A stretch of DNA of 64,000 bases from Bradyrhizobium sp. ISRA464 (GTDB lineage: Bacteria; Pseudomonadota; Alphaproteobacteria; Rhizobiales; Xanthobacteraceae), in the NCBI RefSeq assembly GCF_029910095.1, contig NZ_CP094526.1, positions 6,262,001 through 6,326,000 on the forward strand, in the 5' to 3' direction. The position numbers and the translations under genes are program-made. Under the pieces are notes generated by a model. The model saw only the letters and a program-made list of their open reading frames with translations, was not told the DNA's origin and did not search any database. Below, piece after piece: positions 48,066-57,055 of the stretch (positions within the stretch are counted from its first letter, which is position 1; every line of letters starts with the position of its first letter).

Positions 48066-48411
48066 TGAGATATGACGGCGCAGGCAAGATGCAGACGATG
48101 AATGCGTTCGCAACACCTGATGCGGAGCGGCAGACGCTCTTTGCGCTGGCAGCCACCACTGAGCTTCATCGACGTGTGGAGATCGCAGGCGCCGATGTTG
48201 GCCCCGCCGCTCCGTTACGACCAAGCAGCGAAAGCACGCACCGGACGGAAGCAGAGCAGTTTAGTGATCCGAGCTGGATGGGTGCCGCGTCCTTGCTCAG
48301 TGACGCTGCTACGACGGCGATGGGCATCCTTGCCGTTTTTGCCAGCGAGCTTGATGTCCAGGCGGTCGTAGCGCGACCCGGCTTGCTGCCGTCAACCTTG
48401 GGGTAGCGTGG

Positions 48412-49098
48412 ATGGATGCCTTTTCGACCGAGATCTGGCAGTCGGTCGCGCTGACAATCGAGCTTGCGGGCATAACGACCGCAATTCTCTTGATTTTCGG
48501 CACGCCGCTCGCGTGGTGGTTGGCGCGCTCGAAAGGCGCTTTGGCCAGCGCGATCGCGACGATTGTTGCGCTTCCGCTGGTTCTGCCACCGACCGTCCTC
48601 GGATTCTGCGTGCTTATCCTGCTCGGTCCGAACGGTCCAGGGGGCTTTCTGGCCTCTCTGTGGGGCGAGCACACGCTCGCCTTCACCTTTGTTGGTGTCG
48701 TGGTCGGCTCGGTTTTCTCCGCGCTACCGCTTGTGGTGCAGCCAATCCGAAACGCCTTCGTCGCAATGGGTGACCGCCCGCTGGAAGATGCGGCGGCTCG
48801 CCGCGCCTCTGCGATGTATTCGTTCTTCGCAGTCGCCCTGCCGTTGGCTCGGCCGGAATGTCTCAAGGCAGCTGTGCTAGGCTTTGCTCATACGATCGGG
48901 ACGTTTGGCGTCGTGATGATGATCGGCGGCAACATTCCTGGGCGCACCAAAGTGGTGTCGGCCTATGTTTTGGAATATGTTCAAGCGTCGCGTTGGCAGG
49001 AAGCAAGCTGGGTCGCCGGCGGCATGGTGCTGTTCGCCTTTGCAGTGCTCCTCAGCCTAGGCGTGATCGACAAATACTGTGGAAAGAGGGGCAGTTGA
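48412..49098 (+). CDS. modB: Molybdate ABC transporter permease
   Basis: A 228-residue membrane protein with about five helices and the ABC permease EAA loop (EDAAARRASAMYSFFAVALP). It also has the ModB-typical ALPLVLPPTVLGFCVLILLG and GFAHTIGTFGVVMMIGGNIPG. Length matches ModB (about 225). In working operons it lies between modA and modC. Here the upstream gene is an unrecognised, intron-split frame, and no modC follows within 500 bp. It is therefore an orphan and may be non-functional unless it pairs with another ModA/ModC. Molybdate is needed for nitrogenase. Confidence 0.85.
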   Translation: MDAFSTEIWQSVALTIELAGITTAILLIFGTPLAWWLARSKGALASAIATIVALPLVLPPTVLGFCVLILLGPNGPGGFLASLWGEHTLAFTFVGVVVGSVFSALPLVVQPIRNAFVAMGDRPLEDAAARRASAMYSFFAVALPLARPECLKAAVLGFAHTIGTFGVVMMIGGNIPGRTKVVSAYVLEYVQASRWQEASWVAGGMVLFAFAVLLSLGVIDKYCGKRGS

Positions 49099-49605
49099 GG
49101 ACAGGTGCCCCACGCCGGATCGGATCGCCCCTAGCAGCCGAGGCAGCAGCATCTCGGCTTGATGGGGCTCAATGTGGCAGCCGGCGGCCAGGCTGCGATC
49201 TTCAGACCGGCTCGGCCGCGACCCACCAAGGTCCGGATTCATCCTCGAAGCTGGAGCGTTTCGGCGCCGATCTCCGCAATCGATGGCGAGGCCAAACATC
49301 GACAGACGGGGTCTTTCGCGCATCCATCAATCCACGACCGCTTGTTCGATGTTCGGACCATTTGCGCAAAGATGGTCAAGGCAGACATCGCTCAAGATGC
49401 CGGCCTGCGGTCGGATCAAGGCAGGTAGGGACGGCGCCGCGGATGCGACGCGGCTCGTCGTGTAAAGGCCGCGCTCTGCACAGGGCCGGATGGCCGCACG
49501 TTTTTAAGGCGAACAACCGGGCTATCAACAATGTGATCCGATCATGCAAACACGAGGGACAGGTTGCACGACGAAAGATCCATCCATCCTGTGAGGGAGA
49601 TGCCC
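49099..49605. other. Stretch without a supported gene; modC absent
   Basis: No Walker motifs or other ABC ATPase marks in any frame. Confidence 0.45.
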
Positions 49606-50868
49606 ATGAAGGAGCTTATCATCGGCGCGGCGGCAGCGGTAATCGGCCTCAATTCGGGGCAGGCCGCGCCTCTACCTGAGGTCAAGGCCGATGACGTCGG
49701 AGTTTCGCAGCAGCGGCTCACCAGGCTGGATGAGTTCTTCGCGCGCGAGATCGCGGACCAGCGCGTGCCAGGGGCGGTGGTCGCCATCGCCAGAGACGGC
49801 AAGCTGGTTCACTACAAGGCGTACGGGCAGCTCGATCCGGCAAAAGGCACGCCCATGCCGCTCAATGCAGTGTTCGCACTTGCCTCCATGACCAAGCCGA
49901 TGGTGGCGGTTGCCGGGCTTACGCTCATGGAACAAGGCCGCCTGCCCCTGCAGGCCAAGCTTACGGACTACTATCCGACATTCGCTAACATGAAAGTGGG
50001 CGTTCCGCGGTTTGACGAATCGCTGGAGTTCAAATCGCAGGCCTCGCCGATCCGCATTCATGATCTCTATCGCCACACGTCAGGCCTCGCCTATGGTGGG
50101 CGGCCGGACAGCTCGAACCAGGTCGCGCGCCTCTATCCGGATTTTGCAACTCCAGCGATCAGAGGCGATAAAGAGGCTTTCATCGACAGCATTACCAGGC
50201 TTCCACTGGCGCACCAACCGGGGACGGAATTCGAATACGGCTGCTCGATCGATGTGCTGGACGCCGTCGTCGAGCTGGTCACTGAACAGCGATTGGGGGA
50301 GTACCTTACGAAGGCCCTGTGGGATCCGATCGGGATGCACGATGCCACGTTTCACCCTTCCGCGCGGCAACGTGAACGTCTCGCGCGTCCATTTCCGCAC
50401 GATCCGCTGACCGGCAAGCCACAGGCGATTGAGCTGCTCGACACGCCAACGAAGTTCGATTGCGGGGGAGCCTGCGCATTTTCGACGGTCGGTGACTACG
50501 TGCGCTTTGCACAAATGCTGCTAAACGGCGGGGAACTCGAGGGACGGCGCATTCTCGGTCCCAGGACGGTGCATCACATGATCTCCAATCATCTTGGGCC
50601 GGAGATCAAGAATAACGTCGCTCATGTGGAGCCACATCGTGCTGGCTTCGGGTTCGGGCTCGGAGTGGCGGTCCGGACGAATGAGGGTCTGTCGGCAGTG
50701 CCAGGTAATCCAGGCGAGTTCACCTGGGCAGGCGCATACGGTACGCAATTCTTCTGTGATCCCAAGGAACGTCTCGTCGTCGTGGTGGGAACGGCAGCTC
50801 CCGGAGAAATCCGGACGTATTACCGTGAGCAGGTCCAGGACATCGTTTATTCCGCAATCGTCCGATAG
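49606..50868 (+). CDS. Serine hydrolase, class C beta-lactamase/esterase fold
   Basis: A 420-residue protein from the ATG at 49606 (GAGGGAG 6 nt before) with a signal peptide (MKELIIGAAAAVIGLNSGQA). The catalytic SxxK is ASMTKP (S94, K97). A second-motif-like EYGCS occurs near 217, and the C-terminal WAGAYGTQFFCDPKERL is typical of EstB/beta-lactamase-related family members. These periplasmic proteins hydrolyse esters or act on peptidoglycan-like amides; true lactamase activity is less likely. An HDLYRHTSGLAYG stretch is also typical. Single-gene unit. Confidence 0.85.
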   Translation: MKELIIGAAAAVIGLNSGQAAPLPEVKADDVGVSQQRLTRLDEFFAREIADQRVPGAVVAIARDGKLVHYKAYGQLDPAKGTPMPLNAVFALASMTKPMVAVAGLTLMEQGRLPLQAKLTDYYPTFANMKVGVPRFDESLEFKSQASPIRIHDLYRHTSGLAYGGRPDSSNQVARLYPDFATPAIRGDKEAFIDSITRLPLAHQPGTEFEYGCSIDVLDAVVELVTEQRLGEYLTKALWDPIGMHDATFHPSARQRERLARPFPHDPLTGKPQAIELLDTPTKFDCGGACAFSTVGDYVRFAQMLLNGGELEGRRILGPRTVHHMISNHLGPEIKNNVAHVEPHRAGFGFGLGVAVRTNEGLSAVPGNPGEFTWAGAYGTQFFCDPKERLVVVVGTAAPGEIRTYYREQVQDIVYSAIVR

Positions 50869-51088
50869 TCCGACTGCGGTTGGGCTCGCCGAACAAAGTG
50901 AACAGCGATTCTGGCCACGTGACGCCTGATGGCCGCTGACCTGAGAGCGCAACAGAACTCGCCGATCGGCAACGAGGCATGGGTTGAGGCCTGCGGCTGT
51001 CGCGCAACTCCAGGCGCCAGGGCTCCGACAACGGAAGTGATCGCTATTCGCCGCCTGCTTGCAATTGCTACATCCGACACAAGGACGT

Positions 51089-52414
51089 TTAGTCGCCGGC
51101 GCCGGAAGGCACGTCCTCATGCTTGAGGTGACGCTTTCGGATATTGTAACTCACCAGCCAGATCACGCCGACGGCGATCGGCACGAAGACCGCGGTCAAG
51201 TACGACGGCTCGACACGAAGTCCGACATCGTGCGCGCCCTTGGCAAGGTAGCTAAACAGGCTGACGACATAGTATCCGATCGCCGCAACCGATAATCCCT
51301 CTACCGTGCATTGCAACCGCAATTGTTGCTTAGTGCGATCATTGATGGCGCGCAACAGGTCACGATTTTGTCGTTCGATTTCAACATCGACACGGGTGCG
51401 CAACAAATCGGCAGCACGGGCCAGCTTGATCGATAATGTCGCCTGACGATCCTCCACTGTTGCGCAGGTTCGCATCGCAGGCGCCATGCGGCGCGCCAGA
51501 AACGACGACCAGGTCGGATAACCCGTAACCTCGTTGCCTTCGATGATGGACAGGCGCGATTGGACCAGCTCGTTATAGGCCCTGCTGGCGCCGAATCGAA
51601 ACAGGCTGCCGGTTGCGCTTCGCTCGAAAGATGAGGCCAGAGCCGTCAATTCCGCAAGCAGATGGCTGTTGAGCTTCAATCCCTCCGCGCCTTGCATTTC
51701 TTCGAGCACTTCAACAAGACGTTTATCGATGCGATCGACTGTCGGCGACAGCTCAAGGGCGGCCGACAGGCCAAGCAGTGCCAGCGGACGATAGGTCTCG
51801 ATTTCCAGGAGCCGTTGCACCAGCGCGCCGAGGTCGTGCGGCGTCAGTCCGAGATCGCAAATGCGGATTTTGGTGAAGCCCTTGTCGTCGACACGAAAGT
51901 CCGAGGCCACCACGGCTGCACCGCCCCTTATACGGACCATAGCCAGGCTATTCTTGTCAAACATCTGTTCCGCACGTTTAGTCGGAAACGCGTCGCGCTC
52001 CGCCTCCAACTTGATCGCGACCAGCAGCTGTCCATCCTGCCGCAGCGCGCGCATCAGCGACTGGACCGTACCTCCGGCTGGGTCGAATTGGTGAGCGGTC
52101 GGACTGTTCGCGGTACTCCAGATCAAGGTGAATGTCGCAAATTCCGAATGCTGCTCCCAACGCAGCACAATAGGTCCGATCCCTATCTCATGATGTTTCG
52201 CCGATAGCTCGGGCACGGGAAGGTTATTCTGCCGGCAGAACTCAAGAAAGCGGCGACGATCGCTAGCGGCCACCTCGCCCTGCGCTAGGAGAGCAAAGTG
52301 GACCACGGTGAATGGTGAAACGAGGCGCATGAAAGGCCGGGCATGCACTTCACCGAGGGCGGCCTCGCGTTGCGGATGCAGCGTGAAGATTCGCAAATCC
52401 AGTTCATCGAGCAT
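51089..52414 (-). CDS. DUF3422-family membrane protein
   Basis: The Met at 52414 (MLDELDLRIFTLHPQREAAL) matches the conserved start of DUF3422 proteins (HPQR..L..EVHARP). The in-frame extension to 52591 is not supported. The 441-residue protein has a large cytoplasmic helical part and two C-terminal membrane segments (SVAAIGYYVVSLFSYLA and AVFVPIAVGVIWLVSYNI) ending in a basic tail. Function unknown; the family is common in Alpha- and Betaproteobacteria. Confidence 0.85.
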   Translation of the reverse strand: MLDELDLRIFTLHPQREAALGEVHARPFMRLVSPFTVVHFALLAQGEVAASDRRRFLEFCRQNNLPVPELSAKHHEIGIGPIVLRWEQHSEFATFTLIWSTANSPTAHQFDPAGGTVQSLMRALRQDGQLLVAIKLEAERDAFPTKRAEQMFDKNSLAMVRIRGGAAVVASDFRVDDKGFTKIRICDLGLTPHDLGALVQRLLEIETYRPLALLGLSAALELSPTVDRIDKRLVEVLEEMQGAEGLKLNSHLLAELTALASSFERSATGSLFRFGASRAYNELVQSRLSIIEGNEVTGYPTWSSFLARRMAPAMRTCATVEDRQATLSIKLARAADLLRTRVDVEIERQNRDLLRAINDRTKQQLRLQCTVEGLSVAAIGYYVVSLFSYLAKGAHDVGLRVEPSYLTAVFVPIAVGVIWLVSYNIRKRHLKHEDVPSGAGD

Positions 52415-54292
52415 ATTGTGACGACCCGCCTCAGAAGAGCAACAACCGTCAGCCTTGGCATGAGCGGCCTTGGCGTGAGCGGGCCATAGGCGGGCACCCC
52501 AGCCGTGGGCTGCAGTCTTGTCGACGACCGATTCCGAGGTCGCCTTCAGTACCTGAAAGCTTTTTTCCCGGAGCAGAATCAGCGTCGGCAACCAGGGACG
52601 GAATAGCGTCTTTCAGCTTTGGGCTAAGGCCGTCCAGGACGTCAGCTGGATACCGCCCCGCGCCTGGAGCCAAATCCGGGCATTGTCGATCGGTGCCCGT
52701 AACGCGGCGGCCGCGGGTCGCTCCATGACCTCGGCGACCACTGGTGCTGGCCGATGATTGGCTCCGCCATTCGACCGACATCGCGCGCCGTCGAAGCGAC
52801 GCGATATGCCGATCACGATGTGCCAACGGAGTTTCGAAAGTGGCTTTCCGGCAGTGAGGCCAGCGCTGCGGGATGCTTTGATGAGCGCAAGGCTCTTCGG
52901 TGTTCACTCCAGCATGCGCATGGGCGGCCTGCGAAGTCGGCATTTGACCGGCAACCGCATCGTCCATTGGCAGATCGAGGCTCAAACGCGACTCCCGTTC
53001 CATTGCCGCAGCCGTCTTCTCTGACGCGCAGACGATGGTGCAGGATTCGGGCCAGCACCGGAGCAGCCGACCGCTCCCATATTTCGTGCAAGGGTGTTCT
53101 GAATACAGTTGGAATCGATTTCAGGGAAAGCCAGCTAGCATTCTGGACGAAAGATACTCGCAACGCGAGCCGCGCATGTTCGGCAGGCTGACGCGTATGC
53201 ACACCCTCAGCCGTGGTCGTCGCATTGACCGATCCGTCAGCCAAATTGCTTCGCATGCAGACGAGCCGCGTAGCTAAGGCCTGCGATTGATAAAAGGGCT
53301 GTCCAAACCTGGACTGGTCAGCTGATCGCAAGACGCTGGCGCGTGCGTGATCGCCTGGGTCACTTTTTGGCGTGGGCTTGGCTTCCCAGCGATCGCCCAC
53401 TGCGGGCCGAGCATCTCTTGCTGCGAGCATCTTGAGCCGGCCACAACGACGTCCGGTAGCGCAGGTACATCCGGACCATTTCAACTTCGGCTGCGGCTGG
53501 CGCGCTCTGGCTCACTGATGAGCCACGCCCGTCCAATTCCGCCGTGCTGGGGCGCATTCGCAAACCTCGCGCGCAAGCCGGGAGCCAATCCCGGGAGGAT
53601 TGCGACAAGATGCTGGCATTCGGACGACATGGAACCAATCCAAAGCCTGAACGCGGGGCGCAGCGCGAGCCGTCGGAGCCTCCGACAACGTCAGGCCAGC
53701 CGCTTCGCAGGTCTACGACGCGCTTGGGCATTCCACCTGCGCCCACGCCAACGGTATCCGCTTTCGCGCTGCCCCTCACCATCGTGCAGACACCGATTCT
53801 CTCCTTAGCGCGCCCATCGCGAGCTCGTTGGAAGTCAAGTCGTGCCAACCGATATCGTCCCGCGTGATGCGCCCCGTTCAGCTCTGGCCAGAACGCAGCG
53901 CCAGACCGCGATCCTCATTCGGCGCCCTTGCCGGGGCGCATGGGTTGTTCGTTCACCGACCCAGAACCGCCCGACGCCGCTGCTGCTCGTGAGCTCCTGG
54001 ATGATTCCCTCGCGGAACAAAGTTAATTCCATGCGCACGGATCCGACAATCGAACTGTCTGTCGCGCAGCCGCTATGAAAAGGAGATCATCGCTGGAGAC
54101 CATGATGCGCATGCGCATTTCAAGCGAAAGAGCCGCGGACTGTTCGGGAGGAGTCACCCAGTTCTCACGCATCGCGTTGTGTTTAAGACGTCGTCGTAGC
54201 GAATGCGACGATTGCGCAGCTAAATCATTCCGCCGCCCCGCGGCGAACACGCTCGTTTCTCATTTATAGCGACGCTCGGTACGTTTCACTCG
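52415..54292. other. Long stretch without a supported gene
   Basis: About 1.9 kb. The 223-codon minus-strand frame 52813-53484 and the frames at 53347-53867 have no recognisable motif, signal or ribosome binding site. Probably decayed DNA. Confidence 0.4.
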
Positions 54293-54308
54293 TGGCATGG
54301 CGATTGCT
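54293..54308 (+). promoter_or_regulatory. Sigma-54-type -24/-12 sequence
   Basis: TGGCATGGCGATTGCT agrees with the consensus TGGCACGRNNNTTGCW at 15 of 16 positions, with the GG and GC 10 nt apart. No clear NifA site (TGT-N10-ACA) was found in the 150 bp upstream; TGT-N10-TCA near 54140 is the closest. Downstream is a small membrane-protein frame. Confidence 0.4.
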
Positions 54309-54460
54309 CAGATGAAGATGCAGGAACCAAGGCCCACCGCATGACCTCGTCCTCACGACCCTGATCCCAGGCATCGGAACGAGGTATGGCCTTGAGTGAC
54401 CTTATTCGACCATAAGCCAAGCCATGGCTCGTGACGACGGCAGGGTAAGAAAGCGTACGG

Positions 54461-54643
54461 ATGACACACTGGCGCGTATCAAGACATTCCGTGATCAAAC
54501 ACGACAACCGCGCATCGGACCTCAGCGCTTCACAAGCGCGGACCGTCTGGAACTTCTGGCCGCTTGCGGCGCTCCTCCTCAACGCGCTGCTCTGGATTTT
54601 GATCTGCTGGGCCATCGCCTGGGCTTTCGCCGTGTTCTTTTGA
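54461..54643 (+). CDS. Small membrane protein
   Basis: A 60-residue frame (a GTG at 54491 is an alternative start) whose last 35 residues are a strong membrane segment rich in Trp: ARTVWNFWPLAALLLNALLW then ICWAIAWAFAVFF. It lies about 155 bp after a sigma-54-like promoter sequence. Homology unknown. Confidence 0.5.
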   Translation: MTHWRVSRHSVIKHDNRASDLSASQARTVWNFWPLAALLLNALLWILICWAIAWAFAVFF

Positions 54644-55214
54644 CCGGAACAAGCCACCGAACGTCGTAAGCCAGCGCACATGCAAGCCTGTCGTCGGAGC
54701 CACGGATCGACGCGCGTCGGGCTGTCGACCGAACACGCGCCTCACGACCTGTCGGGAACATGCGCCCCCAGATGGGATGCTTGGGAGCGCGTGATGAGCT
54801 GGCTCGGGCAAGATGAGCCGACCCGGCGCACATTGCAGGAGATCAATGTGCGTCGAGCCGCTCAGGGCATCGGCGAGGCAGTGGACCATCGTGGCGCTTC
54901 CCGGCGCACGGCCATCGCGATGCCCATATTTGCTTTTGCAAATGCCGTGCCGAGCCATTCGCAGATCGCTTGACCGCACCATCAAGTCGACCTTCTCGTT
55001 TGCAAGGAAGCGTCCAAGCACTTGGTTCGGGCTCAACCCCTCGCTTGTCACTGGAATAGATCGAGATCGCTCCCCTTCTCGGCCTTGCGAATTCGACCAG
55101 CCACGCTCGCATGTGCGTAAACCCGATATCGAACAAGGCCGGCTGGCCTTCCCAAAGGGCTCCGACCGAGCGTCGGCCCGCCCAACTCTCACTTAGCCCA
55201 GACGCAGCGAAGCA
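54644..55214. other. Stretch without a supported gene
   Basis: The minus-strand frame 54530-55192 (220 codons) has no recognisable motif. Nothing else is supported. Confidence 0.35.
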
Positions 55215-55421
55215 TCAGAACTCCTGACCAGGATCTGGCTCGTCGTCGTTTCTGCGCGCTTGCCATTCTTGGGCACGCCGGGCCAGCTTCTCGTATTCTT
55301 CGGCAACCCTGAGGAGTTTGTCTCGGGGCCTGCCATTCGCCAACGATTCGGCCTTGGTTCGCGTTGCTCGCGCACGGCCTCGCCAATGGTCGGGATCGTA
55401 GAGTTTACTCTTCGGATTCAT
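55215..55421 (-). CDS. Small charged hypothetical protein
   Basis: A 68-residue protein (MNPKSKLYDPDHWRGRARAT, ending DDEPDPGQEF) predicted all-helical. DPDHWR.RA...R..A and LLRVAEEYEKLARRA are features of a short protein family common in Bradyrhizobium (from memory). No strong ribosome binding site. Function unknown. Confidence 0.6.
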   Translation of the reverse strand: MNPKSKLYDPDHWRGRARATRTKAESLANGRPRDKLLRVAEEYEKLARRAQEWQARRNDDEPDPGQEF

Positions 55422-55876
55422 GTCGACCAAGATGCAGTCTTCGGATCAAAGTAATGCGACATGTGGGCTCCGTACGATTACGTAAGCGCCTTCCCTCGCA
55501 ACACGAATTGTCGAAATGACGTCCGAGCTTTGCACGCTCTTGCAGCGTTGTGACGGTCGATCCGTGTGCTCACCAGCAAGGCGGTGCGCGGTTGCTCGCA
55601 AAACGAGAGTGGCTGATTCGACGCGCATTCGTTCGGATCGTTGTTCACGTCCGGCGATCAGCAACAGACCTGTGAGCGGCCATGCGCAAATGAGCCGGAT
55701 CGCACGCCTACAAGCCACGAGATCCTCTATCGCTTACGCCGAGCCGCCATGCCAGCACTATCGTGCGTATCGCGCACCATCGCTCAGCCATCCAGTCGAG
55801 CGAGAGCGAGCCGCGCAATTCCGCTTGTGACCTTCCGCCCTCGCTTTGTGCGAGGTTCATCTCGAACATATGTAAG

Positions 55877-55894
55877 TGCGAATATATTCGCACG
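55877..55894. promoter_or_regulatory. Perfect 18-bp palindrome
   Basis: GTGCGAATATATTCGCAC is fully self-complementary. It sits 18 bp upstream of the second MerR-like site on the same stretch and could be an operator. No known consensus fits. Confidence 0.4.
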
Positions 55895-55911
55895 ACCATC
55901 GCGAATGGGCT

Positions 55912-55942
55912 TGAATCGCACGTAGCGTCAGATTGTACGATC
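55912..55942 (+). promoter_or_regulatory. Promoter-like site with 19-bp spacer, copy 2
   Basis: TTGAAT, the 19-bp spacer CGCACGTAGCGTCAGATTG, then TACGAT. Sixteen of its 19 spacer bases match copy 1 at 38090. No gene follows until 56588. Confidence 0.45.
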
Positions 55943-56587
55943 AAGGACAATTGGGAGCCACCCCGGACAATCTAGACGATTCATGACAGCCAATGAGAAT
56001 TGCGAATGTCTCACACCTGAAAGCTCAATCACCATTCTCAAGCATGCTGAGCGACGTTGGACGACGTCAATCATGAACTGCCGACTGCATTGGCCCTCGA
56101 TCGAGCGTTCACTCCTGCTTCAGGGCGCTCCGCTTAATCGCGAGCCATCCCTGTGGCGCCTCGCGGGCAACCAGCGCTAATCGCCTTCGCTTCTCCGCCG
56201 TCGCGACCGTCTCCCATCGGGACCGCAAGTCTCACTTTGCGTTCCGGTCGATGATCTCATCGGATCGCCGACGATTTCCGGTAGCGACCGGCGTGTGACG
56301 ACAAAAGCTACACATCAAAGCCATGGTACAACCAAGAGCACACATCGGAAGGTCGCCCTATCAATTGCGCAGCGAGCCTTGCTGCAACTCCAGCGGATCT
56401 GATTCCGCTTCAATCGCGGCCGTGGCCGAGCAGCGACCAACAACCGAGCCACCACCGCGGTAAGCCCGCAGAAAGATCGCGACGGTCGAGACCTTCAATG
56501 ACTTCGGCCTGTTATCGGTAGTCAGGTCACAGTGCGCCTCGCGCAGGAAAACCGCTACCGCAGGCACCACCATCCAAAGAGGATATC

Positions 56588-56893
56588 GTGAATCAACAAC
56601 GACGAACGCATAGGTCTTCGCGCCCCAAGGCCAATCGCTGTGCGATTGGGATTGTTGCTGGTCTTACAGCAACCTTTCTAGGTTTCGGATGCGTGAGTGC
56701 GCGAGATCAGACACCGACCGCGGATGAGAAAGAGGCCTGCATGGAGGACGTCTTCCGCCTGTGCAGCAGCCAGATACCGGATCGGGCCGCCATCACTGCG
56801 TGTCTCAGGGCCAAGCAGGCGAGCCTGAGCCACCAATGCCGCTACGTGATGTCAACGCGAGACACGACCAAAGGAAAAGCTGACTCCCGATGA
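56588..56893 (+). CDS. Small exported Cys-rich protein
   Basis: Starts at a GTG with AGAGGA upstream; 101 residues. The N-terminal half is basic followed by a hydrophobic segment (IGIVAGLTATFLGFGCVSA), a signal peptide or anchor. The mature part has four Cys in ACMEDVFRLCSSQIPDR and ITACLRAKQASLSHQC. This C..DV.RLC...IPD...I..CL......LS..C pattern occurs in a widespread family of small periplasmic rhizobial proteins of unknown function. Confidence 0.75.
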   Translation: MNQQRRTHRSSRPKANRCAIGIVAGLTATFLGFGCVSARDQTPTADEKEACMEDVFRLCSSQIPDRAAITACLRAKQASLSHQCRYVMSTRDTTKGKADSR

Positions 56894-57055
56894 AGTGCGA
56901 CAGGGCAGCCCGTATCTCCGGGCGCCTTCGGTTCGGGGAGCTCCTCCAGAGCCACGCCTGACGGAGACTGCTCGCCGGCACGGGCGTTCGGGACGAACGA
57001 CCCGCTCTCGCAACCAATGGACTGTCTGATTTCACGCATTGATTCGGAACGGCGA

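Larger units (their letters stand above)
45730..48406 (+). pseudogene. Unidentified exported-protein gene split by a group II intron and a frameshift
   Basis: AGGAG precedes an ATG at 45730. A signal peptide follows (MRLAQLMLVNSVLIPLLLGS). At about 45870-45925 the frame shifts, then reads REFTNAVAFQVSLSPGDVRP to 46139. An antisense group II intron occupies 46140-48065. If it is removed, GCC G joins TG AGA, and the same frame continues (RYDGAGKMQTMNAFATP...) to a stop at 48406. The joined gene is about 250 codons long and ends 5 bp before modB. It occupies the modA position, but I see no ModA similarity and do not recognise a family. Confidence 0.5.
55422..56587. other. Stretch without a gene; contains a palindrome and a promoter-like site
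   Basis: No coding frame recognised. The 18-bp palindrome at 55877 and the 19-bp-spacer site at 55912 are listed separately. Confidence 0.4.

Noticed and set aside
52813..53484. 223-codon open frame on the minus strand
   Set aside because: No recognisable motif, signal peptide or ribosome binding site, and competing frames on the other strand. GC-rich DNA often gives such frames.
54530..55192. 220-codon minus-strand frame
   Set aside because: Overlaps the small membrane protein on the other strand and has no recognisable content.
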